Positions 11,733 through 19,572 of a stretch of DNA of 48,918 nt are shown piece by piece. Position 1 is the first letter of the stretch. Every line of letters starts with the position of its first letter. Source of the stretch: Azohydromonas lata NBRC 102462 (GTDB lineage Bacteria > Pseudomonadota > Gammaproteobacteria > Burkholderiales > Burkholderiaceae_C); assembly GCF_001571085.1 (NCBI RefSeq), contig NZ_BCTC01000044.1, positions 1 to 48,918 of the forward strand. The letters run 5' to 3'. The notes beneath the pieces were generated by a model. It saw only the letters and a list, made by a program, of their open reading frames with translations. It was not told the DNA's origin and did not search any database. The position numbers and the translations under genes are program-made.

Positions 11733-12937
11733 TGGGCCCCCGCCGCGGGCTGCGGCGGACCGCCGTCCTGGTCGAACGCCAGCGGATAGGGCGGCTGGCG
11801 GCCCAGCGCGCGCGACAGCGCGTTGACCTGGCGCTTGAGCTCGACCATCTCCAGCTCACGGCCGACCATGACGCGGTTGAAGCGCTCCAGCTCCTCGTTG
11901 CGCGCGGTCAGCGCCTGCTCGGCACGGCGCCGCTCGGTGACGTCCAGCGCGATGCGGCACACGTAGCGTGCCGTGCCCACCTCATCCACCACGGGAAACA
12001 TGTGGCTCATGAACAGCCGCGGCTGCCCGTCCACGGGCACCGTCTCTTCCAGCATGTGGCGCTGCCGCGTGCCCAGGACGAGCGCGTCGTTGGCGCGCAG
12101 CGCGGCGGCCACGTCCGGCGGGTAGAGGTCGGCATCGGTGCGGCCGACGATGTCGCCCTCGCCCAAGCCGAGCTGGCGCTGCAGGTTGGGGTTGGCCAGC
12201 ACGTAGCGGCCCTCGCGGTCCTTGAGCGAGAGGCACGAGGGGGAGTGCGTGACGATGGCGCGCAGCTTGTGCTCGCGGTCGTGCAGCGTCTCCTCCGCGC
12301 GCTTGCGCTCGGTGATGTCGCGCGAGATGCCGAAGACGCCCGCCACCGAGCCGTCGGCCCCGCGCAGCGGGCCGCGCGTGGTGAGAAAGACGCGCCGGCC
12401 CTGCACCGTGTCGATCTCCAGCTCGCTCGCGCGCGTGCGCGCGTCGGCCAGGATGGCGCGGTCCATCGACTGCAGCGCCTGCGCCTGCTCGGCGCTGAAG
12501 ATCTCGTGCTCGTCATGGCCTATCGTCTGGCCGGCCTCCTTGCCCAGCCAGCGCAGCGCGGCGGGGTTGCAGAAGATGAAGCGGCCTTCGCGGTCCTTGG
12601 CCGTGATGGCGTCGGAGGAGTTCTCGGCGATGACTTCCAGTAAGTGCCGGTTGGCCAGCTCGCGCTCGCGCTGCGCGAGCTGCGCCGCCGTCCAGCGCCG
12701 CAGCATCGCCAGCAGCAGCGCGGCCGTGACGGCCACGAACAGCCAGCCCTTGGCCGTGCCCACGGCCGCGCGCACGCCGCCGTCGGCAATGAGCCACTCC
12801 ACGGCGCGGTCGGACAGCAAAATCCACAGCACCGAGACGCCGACGTAGGCCAGCACGAGGCGGTCGCCCCGGCGCCGGGCCTGGCGGTACTCGGCTTGCG
12901 CCTGCGGAAACTGCGAGAAGGCGGAAGGCTTCAGCAA
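11729..12937 (-). CDS. Membrane-anchored PAS-domain sensory protein without an output domain
   Basis: 402 residues. Two membrane helices (about 27-45 and 60-83) are followed by two PAS domains (about 98-215 and 222-340; each ends in a [10 protein letters not shown] or [10 protein letters not shown] linker). The tail is a short coiled coil ([34 protein letters not shown], 345-378) like the linker that precedes some kinase domains, but there is no kinase, GGDEF or EAL domain. It ends 4 bp inside the start of the 1308-residue hybrid kinase. It may feed signals to that kinase by direct contact, or the pair may derive from a split sensor. Confidence 0.85.
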
Positions 12938-12995
12938 GATGTATTTCGCGGGCGCGAGCGGGCCGCCGGGGCGGCGGCCCAGGAGCGAAGGAGGC

Positions 12996-14126
12996 TCAGG
13001 CGAGCGCGGCGTCGAAGGCGTGCTCCAGCCGGCTCACGGCGCCGTCCACGTCCTGCAGCTTGTCCAGGCCGAACAGGCCCACGCGGAAGGTCTTGAATTC
13101 CGGTCCCTCGCCGCACTGCAGCGGCACGCCCGCGGCGATCTGCACGCCCTGCAGCAGCAGCTTGCGCCCGCTGCTCAGCTCGGCGTCGGTGGTGTAGCTC
13201 ACCACCACGCCCGGTGCCTGGAAGCCGTCGGCCGCCACGCTGGGAAAGCCGCGGCGCTCCAGCATGGCGCGCACGCCCGCGCCCAGCGCCCACTGCGCCT
13301 CGCGCAGCTTGCTGAAGCCCAGGCGCTGGGTTTCGCGCATGGCGTCAAGGGTGCGCTGCAGCGCGTCGGTGGGCAGCGTGGCGTGGTAGGCATGGCCGCC
13401 GCTCTCATAGGTCTGCATGATCTGCAGCCACTTCTTGAGGTCGCAGGCGAAGCTGGTGGAGGTGGTGGCGCCTATGCGCTCGGCCGCGCGCTCGCCCAAC
13501 ATGACGAAGGCGGCGCAGGGCGAGCCGCTCCAGCCCTTTTGCGGCGCGCTGATGAGCACGTCCACCGCGCACTCGCGCATGTCCACCCACACGGCGCCGG
13601 AGGCGATGCAGTCCAGGACGAACAGGCCGCCCACGCGGCGCACCGCCTCGCCCACGGCGCGCAGGTAGCCGTGCGGCAGCACCAGGCCCGCGGCCGTCTC
13701 CACGTGCGGGGCGAACACCACGGCGGGCTTGTCGCGCTCGATGGCGGCGACGACTTCCTCAAGGGGCGCCGGCGCGTAGGGCGACTGGGCACCGTCGCCC
13801 TGGCGGCGCGCCTGCAGCACCGTGGTGGCGGCGGGAATGCCGCCCATGTCCAGAAGCTGGCTCCAGCGGAAGCTGAACCAGCCGTTGCGGATGACGAGCA
13901 CCTGCTGGCCGGTGGCAAATTGGCGCGCCACGGCTTCCATGCCGTAGCTGCCGCTGCCGGGGACGATGGCCACGGCCGCAGCGCCGTAGGCCTCGCGCAG
14001 GATGGCGGAGATGTCGCGCATCACGCCCTGGAAGCGGGCGGACATGTGGTTCAGGGCGCGGTCGGTATAGACGACCGAATATTCCAGCAGGCCGTCAGGG
14101 TCCACGTCGGGCAACAGGGCGGGCAT
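12996..14126 (-). CDS. Class V PLP-dependent aminotransferase (alanine-glyoxylate/serine-pyruvate type)
   Basis: 376 residues, fold-type I aminotransferase class V. The PLP Schiff-base lysine is K197 in SAPQKGWSG, and the Asp that contacts the pyridine N is near D172 (FVLDCIASGAV). The phosphate-binding GSGSYGMEA (57-65) and the C-terminal FKTFRVGLFG (substrate-carboxylate Arg) are also present. The nearest functional class is alanine-glyoxylate/serine-glyoxylate aminotransferase, but aspartate-type and ureidoglycine-type enzymes share the motifs, so the substrate is not assigned. It stands alone on the minus strand, 58 bp from the PAS gene. Confidence 0.85.
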   Translation of the reverse strand: MPALLPDVDPDGLLEYSVVYTDRALNHMSARFQGVMRDISAILREAYGAAAVAIVPGSGSYGMEAVARQFATGQQVLVIRNGWFSFRWSQLLDMGGIPAATTVLQARRQGDGAQSPYAPAPLEEVVAAIERDKPAVVFAPHVETAAGLVLPHGYLRAVGEAVRRVGGLFVLDCIASGAVWVDMRECAVDVLISAPQKGWSGSPCAAFVMLGERAAERIGATTSTSFACDLKKWLQIMQTYESGGHAYHATLPTDALQRTLDAMRETQRLGFSKLREAQWALGAGVRAMLERRGFPSVAADGFQAPGVVVSYTTDAELSSGRKLLLQGVQIAAGVPLQCGEGPEFKTFRVGLFGLDKLQDVDGAVSRLEHAFDAALA

Positions 14127-14292
14127 GGCGGTCTCCTTCTTGTGGCTACAGGGGGTACGCGGCAGCTTAACTGATGCTTACTGGCCTGCCGGCGGCCGGG
14201 TGGACGGCATGGCGGCGTGCTTGCGGCAGCGCAAGGCTGGCGTTTGCCCAAGGCGAGCAACGGCTGCCCCATGGCGGCCCAGGGTTTCAGAG

Positions 14293-14310
14293 TTCCTGCG
14301 CTCACAGGAA
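14293..14310. promoter_or_regulatory. hipBA operator O1 (TTCCT-N8-AGGAA)
   Basis: An inverted repeat TTCCTGCGCTCACAGGAA about 57 bp before the hipB start. Its shape (5-bp half-sites, 8-bp spacer) matches the HipB operator type known in E. coli (TATCC-N8-GGATA). The second copy is 51 bp further on, about five helical turns. Confidence 0.7.
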
Positions 14311-14343
14311 TTTTTGCTCGCAGCAAGCCCAATGGTGCCAAAA

Positions 14344-14361
14344 TTCCTGTGCCCATAGGAA
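14344..14361. promoter_or_regulatory. hipBA operator O2, overlapping the hipB ribosome-binding site
   Basis: The inverted repeat TTCCTGTGCCCATAGGAA, same half-sites and spacer as O1. Its right arm AGGAA is also the best Shine-Dalgarno candidate for the hipB ATG at 14367. Binding here would block transcription close to the start codon. Confidence 0.7.
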
Positions 14362-14366
14362 TTTCC

Positions 14367-14681
14367 ATGAAAATTCAAATCGACGACATGGCCAGCTTTG
14401 GGCTGGCGCTGCGGGCGGCCCGCCGTGCATCCCAGCTCAGGCTAGACGACCTGGCGGCTTTCGCCGGCGTGAGCAAGCAGTTCGTGTCGGACGCCGAGCA
14501 TGGCAAGCCGACGCTGCAAATGGGGCTGGTGTTCAAGCTGCTGGAGCAGATCGGCGCCCACCTGCAACTGGACTTGCCGGAAGCCGCCGTGCAGGAAATG
14601 CAGCGGCTGCAGGCTGCCGGCGGGGTGAAGCCGTATCAGCGGCGCGCGCCGGCTGCAGCGGCGGACGACGCTCAGGGCTGA
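14367..14681 (+). CDS. hipB: HipB-like antitoxin, Xre-type DNA-binding protein
   Basis: 104 residues. A Cro/C1-type helix-turn-helix covers about residues 9-65 (FGLALRAARRASQLRLDDLAAFAGVSKQFVSDAEHGKPTLQMGLVFKLLEQIG), matching the HipB pattern in which the antitoxin recognises the operator and also binds the toxin. The C-terminal tail is Ala/Gln-rich and likely disordered. The start ATG follows AGGAA by 5 bp. The gene ends 3 bp before hipA. Two operators of the HipB shape lie just upstream, so the pair is likely autoregulated. Confidence 0.88.
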   Translation: MKIQIDDMASFGLALRAARRASQLRLDDLAAFAGVSKQFVSDAEHGKPTLQMGLVFKLLEQIGAHLQLDLPEAAVQEMQRLQAAGGVKPYQRRAPAAAADDAQG

Positions 14682-14684
14682 GCC

Positions 14685-15989
14685 GTGGAACGCGCGCTGG
14701 AAGTGCTATTGGACGGACAGCGGCCTGTCGGGGTGCTGCACGAGAACGGCGGCGTCTGGCGTTTCGACTACGACCCGGCCTGGACGCAGGCGCCGGACGG
14801 TTTCGACTTGGCGCTCGGCCTGCCCCGTTCCGCGTTGAGCCATCTGGACGGCGGCACGCAGCGCCCGGTGCAGTGGTACTTCGACAACCTGCTGCCCGAG
14901 GAAGGCGCACGGCTGCTGGTGAGCCGGGAAGCGGGCGTCGATCAGGCCGACGCGTTCGCGCTGCTGGAGTACTTGGGCGCCGAGTCTGCCGGTTCGCTGG
15001 TGCTGCAGCGGCCGGGTGTGTCGCCGGCTCCCGTTGAGGGCGCAAGGCCCCTGTCCGACGAGGAACTGTGCCGCCGCATCGGCAACCTGCCGCGCATGCC
15101 GCTGACCCAGGATTCGCCCAAGCGCATGTCGGCAGCCGGCGCGCAGCACAAGTTGCTGGTGCTGCTGCGCGACGGCCAATTGTTTGAACCCGTGGGCGGC
15201 CAGGCGTCCACGCATATTCTCAAGCCCGATAACCGGCAGGCGGAATATCCAGCCACCTCGGTCAATGAATATTTGATGATGTGTTTGGCGGGCCGTGTCG
15301 GCCTGAACGTTCCACGCGTCCATCTGCGTTATACGCCGGAGCCGGTATACATCGTTGAGCGTTTTGACCGCCGGGCAGGGAATAACGAGAAAATCCAGCG
15401 TCTGCACGCCATAGACGCCTGCCAACTGCTCAGCCGCTCCCGTGCATTCAAATACCATGAGGCCACGTTGGAAAATTTGTCGGCCCTGGCCGACAGGTGC
15501 CGGAACCGTGCCGCCACGCGCTTGTCCCTTTACCGTTGGCTGGTTTTCAACGTGCTGATTGCCAACGGTGACAACCATTTGAAGAATTTGTCTTTTCTTG
15601 TGAGCGCTGAAGGGATTGAATGGGCACCCGCTTACGATTTACTTTGCACTGGCGTTTATGAAACACGGGCCATCGCAGACGATGCGGGGCACTGGCCCGC
15701 GGTCGGCATGCCCATTCAATTGCCTGGGGCGCGGACTTTTGGAGAAGTCAACCGGCAGGTGCTGCTGGATGCGGGCGAGGTGATGAGCGTGCCTTCTGCC
15801 ATAGGCCGGCGGGAATTGGATCGTTTATTGCGTGCGGTGCCTGTGGAGCTGCCTTCGTTGGTGCAGGCGTTTGAGCGCGTGGCTGACGATTTGATTCAAG
15901 GGCCGGCATTGCCATTTTTGGGGGGGCAGCGGCGGGTGGTCAATGCGATTCGGCATGTGGTGGTGGCCGACATGCTTGGTCGCATGTGA
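14685..15989 (+). CDS. hipA: HipA-like serine/threonine kinase toxin
   Basis: 434 residues, the usual length of full HipA. An N-terminal HipA_N-like domain (about 1-115, with RPVQWYFDNLLPEEGAR) is followed by the kinase domain. The Ser-containing activation loop is MSAAGAQHKLLV (E. coli SVAGAQEKTAL equivalent), the catalytic loop is NGDNHLKNLSF and the metal-binding Asp is in APAYDLL. It should phosphorylate a translation-related target (glutamyl-tRNA synthetase in E. coli) and be held by HipB. The start is GTG at 14685, 3 bp after hipB. The second half of the gene is visibly richer in A+T than the first half, which hints at a mosaic origin. Confidence 0.9.
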   Translation: MERALEVLLDGQRPVGVLHENGGVWRFDYDPAWTQAPDGFDLALGLPRSALSHLDGGTQRPVQWYFDNLLPEEGARLLVSREAGVDQADAFALLEYLGAESAGSLVLQRPGVSPAPVEGARPLSDEELCRRIGNLPRMPLTQDSPKRMSAAGAQHKLLVLLRDGQLFEPVGGQASTHILKPDNRQAEYPATSVNEYLMMCLAGRVGLNVPRVHLRYTPEPVYIVERFDRRAGNNEKIQRLHAIDACQLLSRSRAFKYHEATLENLSALADRCRNRAATRLSLYRWLVFNVLIANGDNHLKNLSFLVSAEGIEWAPAYDLLCTGVYETRAIADDAGHWPAVGMPIQLPGARTFGEVNRQVLLDAGEVMSVPSAIGRRELDRLLRAVPVELPSLVQAFERVADDLIQGPALPFLGGQRRVVNAIRHVVVADMLGRM

Positions 15990-16038
15990 ATCTGGAATTT
16001 TGGTGCTGTTGCGTATTTTTGTCGGGCTCTACAATTTT

Positions 16039-16054
16039 CGCTTCAATGGAAGCG
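16039..16054. terminator. Hairpin between convergent hipA and the YdjM-like gene
   Basis: Perfect arms CGCTTC/GAAGCG with an AATG loop in the 77-bp gap between two converging genes. A T-stretch lies on the left side only and no U-tract follows in either reading direction, so terminator function is weakly supported. Confidence 0.3.
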
Positions 16055-16066
16055 CCTGCCCACAGG

Positions 16067-16618
16067 CTACACCCAATCGAAAAACGCAAGCGCCCGATGA
16101 AAATGCAGTGAATCGAACAATAATTTATCTGCGATCCAGATGGCCGCGAACCAGCATGCCGCGACCACGAAGGAATCCGCGTGCCCGGATTTCCACAGCT
16201 TCAAGGAGTGGCGCGACCACAAAATGGGAACGCCCAAGGGATTGGGCCAGTCTATGAGCAGGTGTATCAGGCCGCCGGCGGCGAAACCAAACAGGGGTGC
16301 GCAAAACCAGTAGGTGCCCAGGCCTGCATTGGCGGCATACAGCAGGGCCACCCACCCGGGCACCCAGTGCGTGATGGTCCGGTGTGTGCACCAGCGCTTG
16401 TTCTTGCGCCAGGGAATCTGCTCCAGCCAGTCCGGGGCCGTGCCGCCGAAGTAGCCGGCGATCACGGTGGCCAGCATCCATAAATGGTAGGGACCGACCG
16501 CTCCCTGGCGAATCACCCAGGCCGCAGCCGCGATGCCCGCCGCCCAGCCCGTCAATTCATGCGCTCGTTGAGAAGCCAAAACTGAAAATTTACAACTGCA
16601 AGCCTTGCAGTTTATCAC
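16067..16618 (-). CDS. YdjM-like inner-membrane protein (PF04307-type, metal-dependent hydrolase-like)
   Basis: 183 residues counted from a GTG. Four to five hydrophobic segments alternate with conserved polar motifs: RAHELTGWAAG near the N-terminus, GGTAPDWLE, and HRTITHWVPGW, followed by GLIHLLIDWPNPLG. These His/Asp motifs mark the YdjM family, sometimes called a membrane-bound metal-dependent hydrolase; no reaction is established. The start is uncertain: the first GTG lies upstream of a perfect palindrome (16594-16612) and has no clear ribosome-binding site, while TTG at 16579 would begin just before RAHE as in relatives. E. coli ydjM is in the SOS regulon, but no LexA box was seen here. 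Confidence 0.7.
   Translation of the reverse strand: MINCKACSCKFSVLASQRAHELTGWAAGIAAAAWVIRQGAVGPYHLWMLATVIAGYFGGTAPDWLEQIPWRKNKRWCTHRTITHWVPGWVALLYAANAGLGTYWFCAPLFGFAAGGLIHLLIDWPNPLGVPILWSRHSLKLWKSGHADSFVVAACWFAAIWIADKLLFDSLHFHRALAFFDWV
16594..16612. promoter_or_regulatory. Perfect 19-bp palindrome at the 5' end of the YdjM-like gene
   Basis: AACTGCAAG-C-CTTGCAGTT, two perfect 9-bp arms around one base. There is no T-run on either side, which argues against an intrinsic terminator and for a protein-binding site. If the downstream TTG start of the YdjM-like gene is used, the palindrome falls in its promoter or leader. Confidence 0.5.
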
Positions 16619-16655
16619 GGGCTTTTATTCGCCCGTTCCGCCCGCCCGTCTCGCC

Positions 16656-17882
16656 TTATGGTTGCATCGAGCGCAGCGTCTCGTGCAGCGCCTGCACGCG
16701 GTCGCGTGGCAATTTCATCAGCATTTTGGCGGGGGAAATTGCGCTGCGCACGGCATATCCCGGCTGGGCCGTGTCGCGCGGCCGCGGGTCGGGTAGGGGC
16801 ATGCCTTTCGCGTTGATCACCACGGCCACTTTGGGGTGATTGGCCTGCCTGATGCCACGCGCCAATACCAGGGCAATTTCCCGATTTTCCAGCTTCACGA
16901 AACTGCCTGGCGGATACAGACCCATGGCCTTGAGCAGCGCGGCGCCCATTCGGTCCAGCCGGCCATTAGCGCCCAAGCAAACTTCCCGCGCGGCCTGCAT
17001 GGCCGTTGCCGGCGCACGGTCGGCACGGCGGCTGAGCTTGGCACCGTAAATATCCACCCGGCGCAGCAGCACGGCCACGCGCTGCCCGGGCCGGCGCTGG
17101 GCCACGGGAATTTGCTCCAGGGTTTCATCATGGTGGTGGCGCACGGCCTCGATCCACTCGGCATCCGCGACGCCGCTTTCCTCCAATATGCGGGCCCCGT
17201 CGGCGGCGTGGCGCGCTATCGATGCTTGCGTGGCGGCATCCAAGGGGCCGCTGCGTTCCTGCGCCAAGGTATTTTGCAGCCGGCGCATGGCCACATTCAT
17301 GGTCAAGGCCGAGCGGTCCAGTAAATCCAGAAGGGCATCATCCCATTCCAAGTGCCGCGCCACCTCGCCTGCAATCAGCATGCAGCGCAAGGCCTGGTGG
17401 CTGCTGTATTCATCGGTGTAATACTGGCCTTCATAAATGAAGTGGAACAGCGCCTCGTCCGGTTTGAGCGTCGCTTGCCCTCGCGCTCGCGCCATCACGT
17501 AATTCAATGGCTCCAGCCAGGGCTTGTTGGCACTGGCGTCGCGCAATACTGCTTCAAGCGCGTGCGTGAGATTTTCCCATTCGTCCCCCGGCTTGGTGAA
17601 GGACTGGACGGGAACCGAAATCGGCCGGGCCCTGACGATCTTCGGCGGCGGCATGTCGCGCTGCGACAATTCGTCCGTCGCCGTGGCCAGACGACGTCGC
17701 CACTCCTCCACGGCCTGGGATTCCGCATAAAAGCCCAGGCGTGCGTGCAGCCTGGCTTGTACTACCTGATGGTCCAGAGGCTGCTTGGCAGCCACGAGCA
17801 ACTGGTGGTGCTCGTCATACAAATCAAACGGCAGCTCCGGCTGTGACTGTAAATGCTCTGGCGATAATCGAATCAGGGTCAC
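16656..17882 (-). CDS. Degenerate HD-GYP/HDOD-like protein, probably non-catalytic
   Basis: About 408 residues from a GTG at 17882 (VTLIRLSPEHLQSQPELPFDLYDEHH). The region 1-60 resembles the small N-terminal domain seen in front of HD-GYP domains. The C-terminal half keeps the HD-GYP scaffold (YSSHQALRCMLIAGEVA, IARHAADGARILEESG, AVRHHHDETLEQIP, then RVAVLLRRVDIYGAKLS). However, the central His-Asp pair that defines the family is replaced by SALTMNVAM, and the GYP loop is lost. Cyclic-di-GMP hydrolysis is therefore unlikely; a sensory or scaffold role is possible. The frame is open to 18032, but that extension has no family resemblance. Confidence 0.65.
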   Translation of the reverse strand: MTLIRLSPEHLQSQPELPFDLYDEHHQLLVAAKQPLDHQVVQARLHARLGFYAESQAVEEWRRRLATATDELSQRDMPPPKIVRARPISVPVQSFTKPGDEWENLTHALEAVLRDASANKPWLEPLNYVMARARGQATLKPDEALFHFIYEGQYYTDEYSSHQALRCMLIAGEVARHLEWDDALLDLLDRSALTMNVAMRRLQNTLAQERSGPLDAATQASIARHAADGARILEESGVADAEWIEAVRHHHDETLEQIPVAQRRPGQRVAVLLRRVDIYGAKLSRRADRAPATAMQAAREVCLGANGRLDRMGAALLKAMGLYPPGSFVKLENREIALVLARGIRQANHPKVAVVINAKGMPLPDPRPRDTAQPGYAVRSAISPAKMLMKLPRDRVQALHETLRSMQP

Positions 17883-18161
17883 TGCTGAAATGAAAACTGC
17901 TTGTGCACAAAATACAGGCGCCACCCGCAAACGGTGTTGCGGCTGCCGGCCAGGCACAAGCGGATCAATGAAGTAAAGTGTACTGAGCAGTAATGGGCTT
18001 GCGAAGAGCCAAGCTGCAGATGTATTCTGCAATCAAACTCAAAAGAAGTGCATATTTCACGCAAAAAGCCATTGCGTGCCAATACTGGGCCTTTTGAATG
18101 AGGCCGTCAATGTAGGCAAAGTGGCGAGGCAGTTGCCGATTTCTGGTGTTTTTTTGCCTGG
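17883..18161. other. AT-rich gap between the HD-GYP-like gene and hoxJ
   Basis: About 280 bp between two minus-strand genes with no convincing coding frame. It should hold the promoter of the HD-GYP-like gene and the 3' end of the hoxABCJ message. No clear intrinsic terminator was seen. Confidence 0.4.
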
Positions 18162-19559
18162 TCAAAGGCTGGGAGTTTTCAAAGGCAATTCCAGCTCGAA
18201 CACTGCCCCGCCGTCGGGGCAACGGCCCGCGCTCAGTTTTCCGGCGTGCCTTTCCACGATGCCATAACTGATGGAAAGCCCAAGCCCCGTGCCCTTGCCC
18301 ACGGGTTTCGTGGTGAAGAAGGGATCAAATACCCGGGATAAAACGTTCTCGGGAATCCCCGGCCCATTGTCCTGAAAATAAACCTTGACCTTGCCGCCGT
18401 TGATTTCGCTTCGAATTGCCAGGGCCGGCTTGTTTTCTGCCACGCCGGAGGCCGCGTCGTAGGCGTTTTGAATCAGGTTCATCACCACCTGCATCAATTG
18501 GCCCGTGCTGCCCAGCACCGTGCATTCGCCAGGGGCCGGTGAGAACGTGACGTGGAAATCCTGTGCCGTGCCTTTGCATACCCAGTGGATGGCGCGCTGG
18601 ATGACGGCGTTCAAATCCACCGCCACGTGCTCCTCGCGGTCCACGGCCGAGAAGCGTTTGAGGCCCTGCACGATGTCCGCCGTGCGCTGCGCGCCTTCGA
18701 GCATGCCGGCAATCAGAGACGGCAAATCCGCCAGCAAGTGGTCGATGCGCAGCGAGCGCCGCAGCGACGCCAGCGTCGCCGCGTCCTCCTGCCCGTGCAC
18801 GGCCTCCAGGTATTGGGAAAGCCGCTGCCCGTAGCGCTGCAGCGCGTTCACGTTGCCCAACACGAAGCTGATGGGGTTGTTCAGCTCGTGCGCCACGCCG
18901 GCCACCAGCCGCCCAAGCGACGCCAGCTTCTCGGAGTGGAGCAACTGCTGCTGCGTGCGCTTGAGCGCCTCGTGCGCCTCGCGCAGCTCGCGGTAGGCGC
19001 GCTTGATCTCCGCCATGGGCCGCCCCACCAGCACCGTGCCCACGCGCCGCCCGCTGCCGTCCACCCGCGGCGAGCAGTTGAAATCCACCGGCACGGCGCG
19101 GCCCTGCGCGTCCAGCAGCTCCACTTCCACCGTGTCCGCCACCCGCGGCAGCGCCCGCAGCTCCACGACGCCGCGCACGCGCGCCACCGCCGCCTCGCCC
19201 GCCAGCAGCGCATAGACGCTGGTGCCGTGCAGGTCGGCGTCGCTGCGGCCTATGAGCTCGCGCAGCGCGGCATTGGTCTCCTCGATGACGCCGCGGTGGT
19301 CGCAGGCCACCAGCACGTCGCTCATGGCCGACAGCAGGCTGAAGATGAACTGCTGCGACTGCTCCAGTTGCGCGTTCTTCTCCTCCAGCGCCACCTCGTC
19401 GCGCAGCAGTTGCGAATAGACCTCGTCCATCTTCTGGATGACGTCTATCCACGTGTCCTCCTCCACACCCTCCAGCCGCGCCTCGTCGCCCAGCAGGCGG
19501 CGGCGCTGGGGGTCGTCCAGCGGGGAGGAACGGGGGGTACGGCTGCTGCTTTCGCTCAT
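18162..19559 (-). CDS. hoxJ: Histidine kinase of the hydrogen-sensing system
   Basis: 465 residues, soluble (no membrane helix). A coiled N-terminus and a PAS domain (about 68-185) precede the HisKA domain, whose phosphorylated His is H224 in GVAHELNNP. The HATPase domain has NLIQNAYDAA, DNGPGIP and GTGLGLSISYGI (about 330-460). The position after hoxBC matches HoxJ/HupT, the kinase that binds the regulatory hydrogenase through its PAS part and in the absence of H2 silences the activator HoxA by phosphorylation (known from Cupriavidus necator and Rhodobacter). Start at 19559, 13 bp after the hoxC stop. It is the last gene of the hoxABCJ operon. Confidence 0.9.
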   Translation of the reverse strand: MSESSSRTPRSSPLDDPQRRRLLGDEARLEGVEEDTWIDVIQKMDEVYSQLLRDEVALEEKNAQLEQSQQFIFSLLSAMSDVLVACDHRGVIEETNAALRELIGRSDADLHGTSVYALLAGEAAVARVRGVVELRALPRVADTVEVELLDAQGRAVPVDFNCSPRVDGSGRRVGTVLVGRPMAEIKRAYRELREAHEALKRTQQQLLHSEKLASLGRLVAGVAHELNNPISFVLGNVNALQRYGQRLSQYLEAVHGQEDAATLASLRRSLRIDHLLADLPSLIAGMLEGAQRTADIVQGLKRFSAVDREEHVAVDLNAVIQRAIHWVCKGTAQDFHVTFSPAPGECTVLGSTGQLMQVVMNLIQNAYDAASGVAENKPALAIRSEINGGKVKVYFQDNGPGIPENVLSRVFDPFFTTKPVGKGTGLGLSISYGIVERHAGKLSAGRCPDGGAVFELELPLKTPSL

Positions 19560-19572
19560 CGCTTGGAAAAAC

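Noticed and set aside
18033-18161. Short minus-strand frames between the HD-GYP-like gene and hoxJ as a small gene
   Set aside because: They lack a ribosome-binding site, family resemblance and the codon pattern of neighbours.
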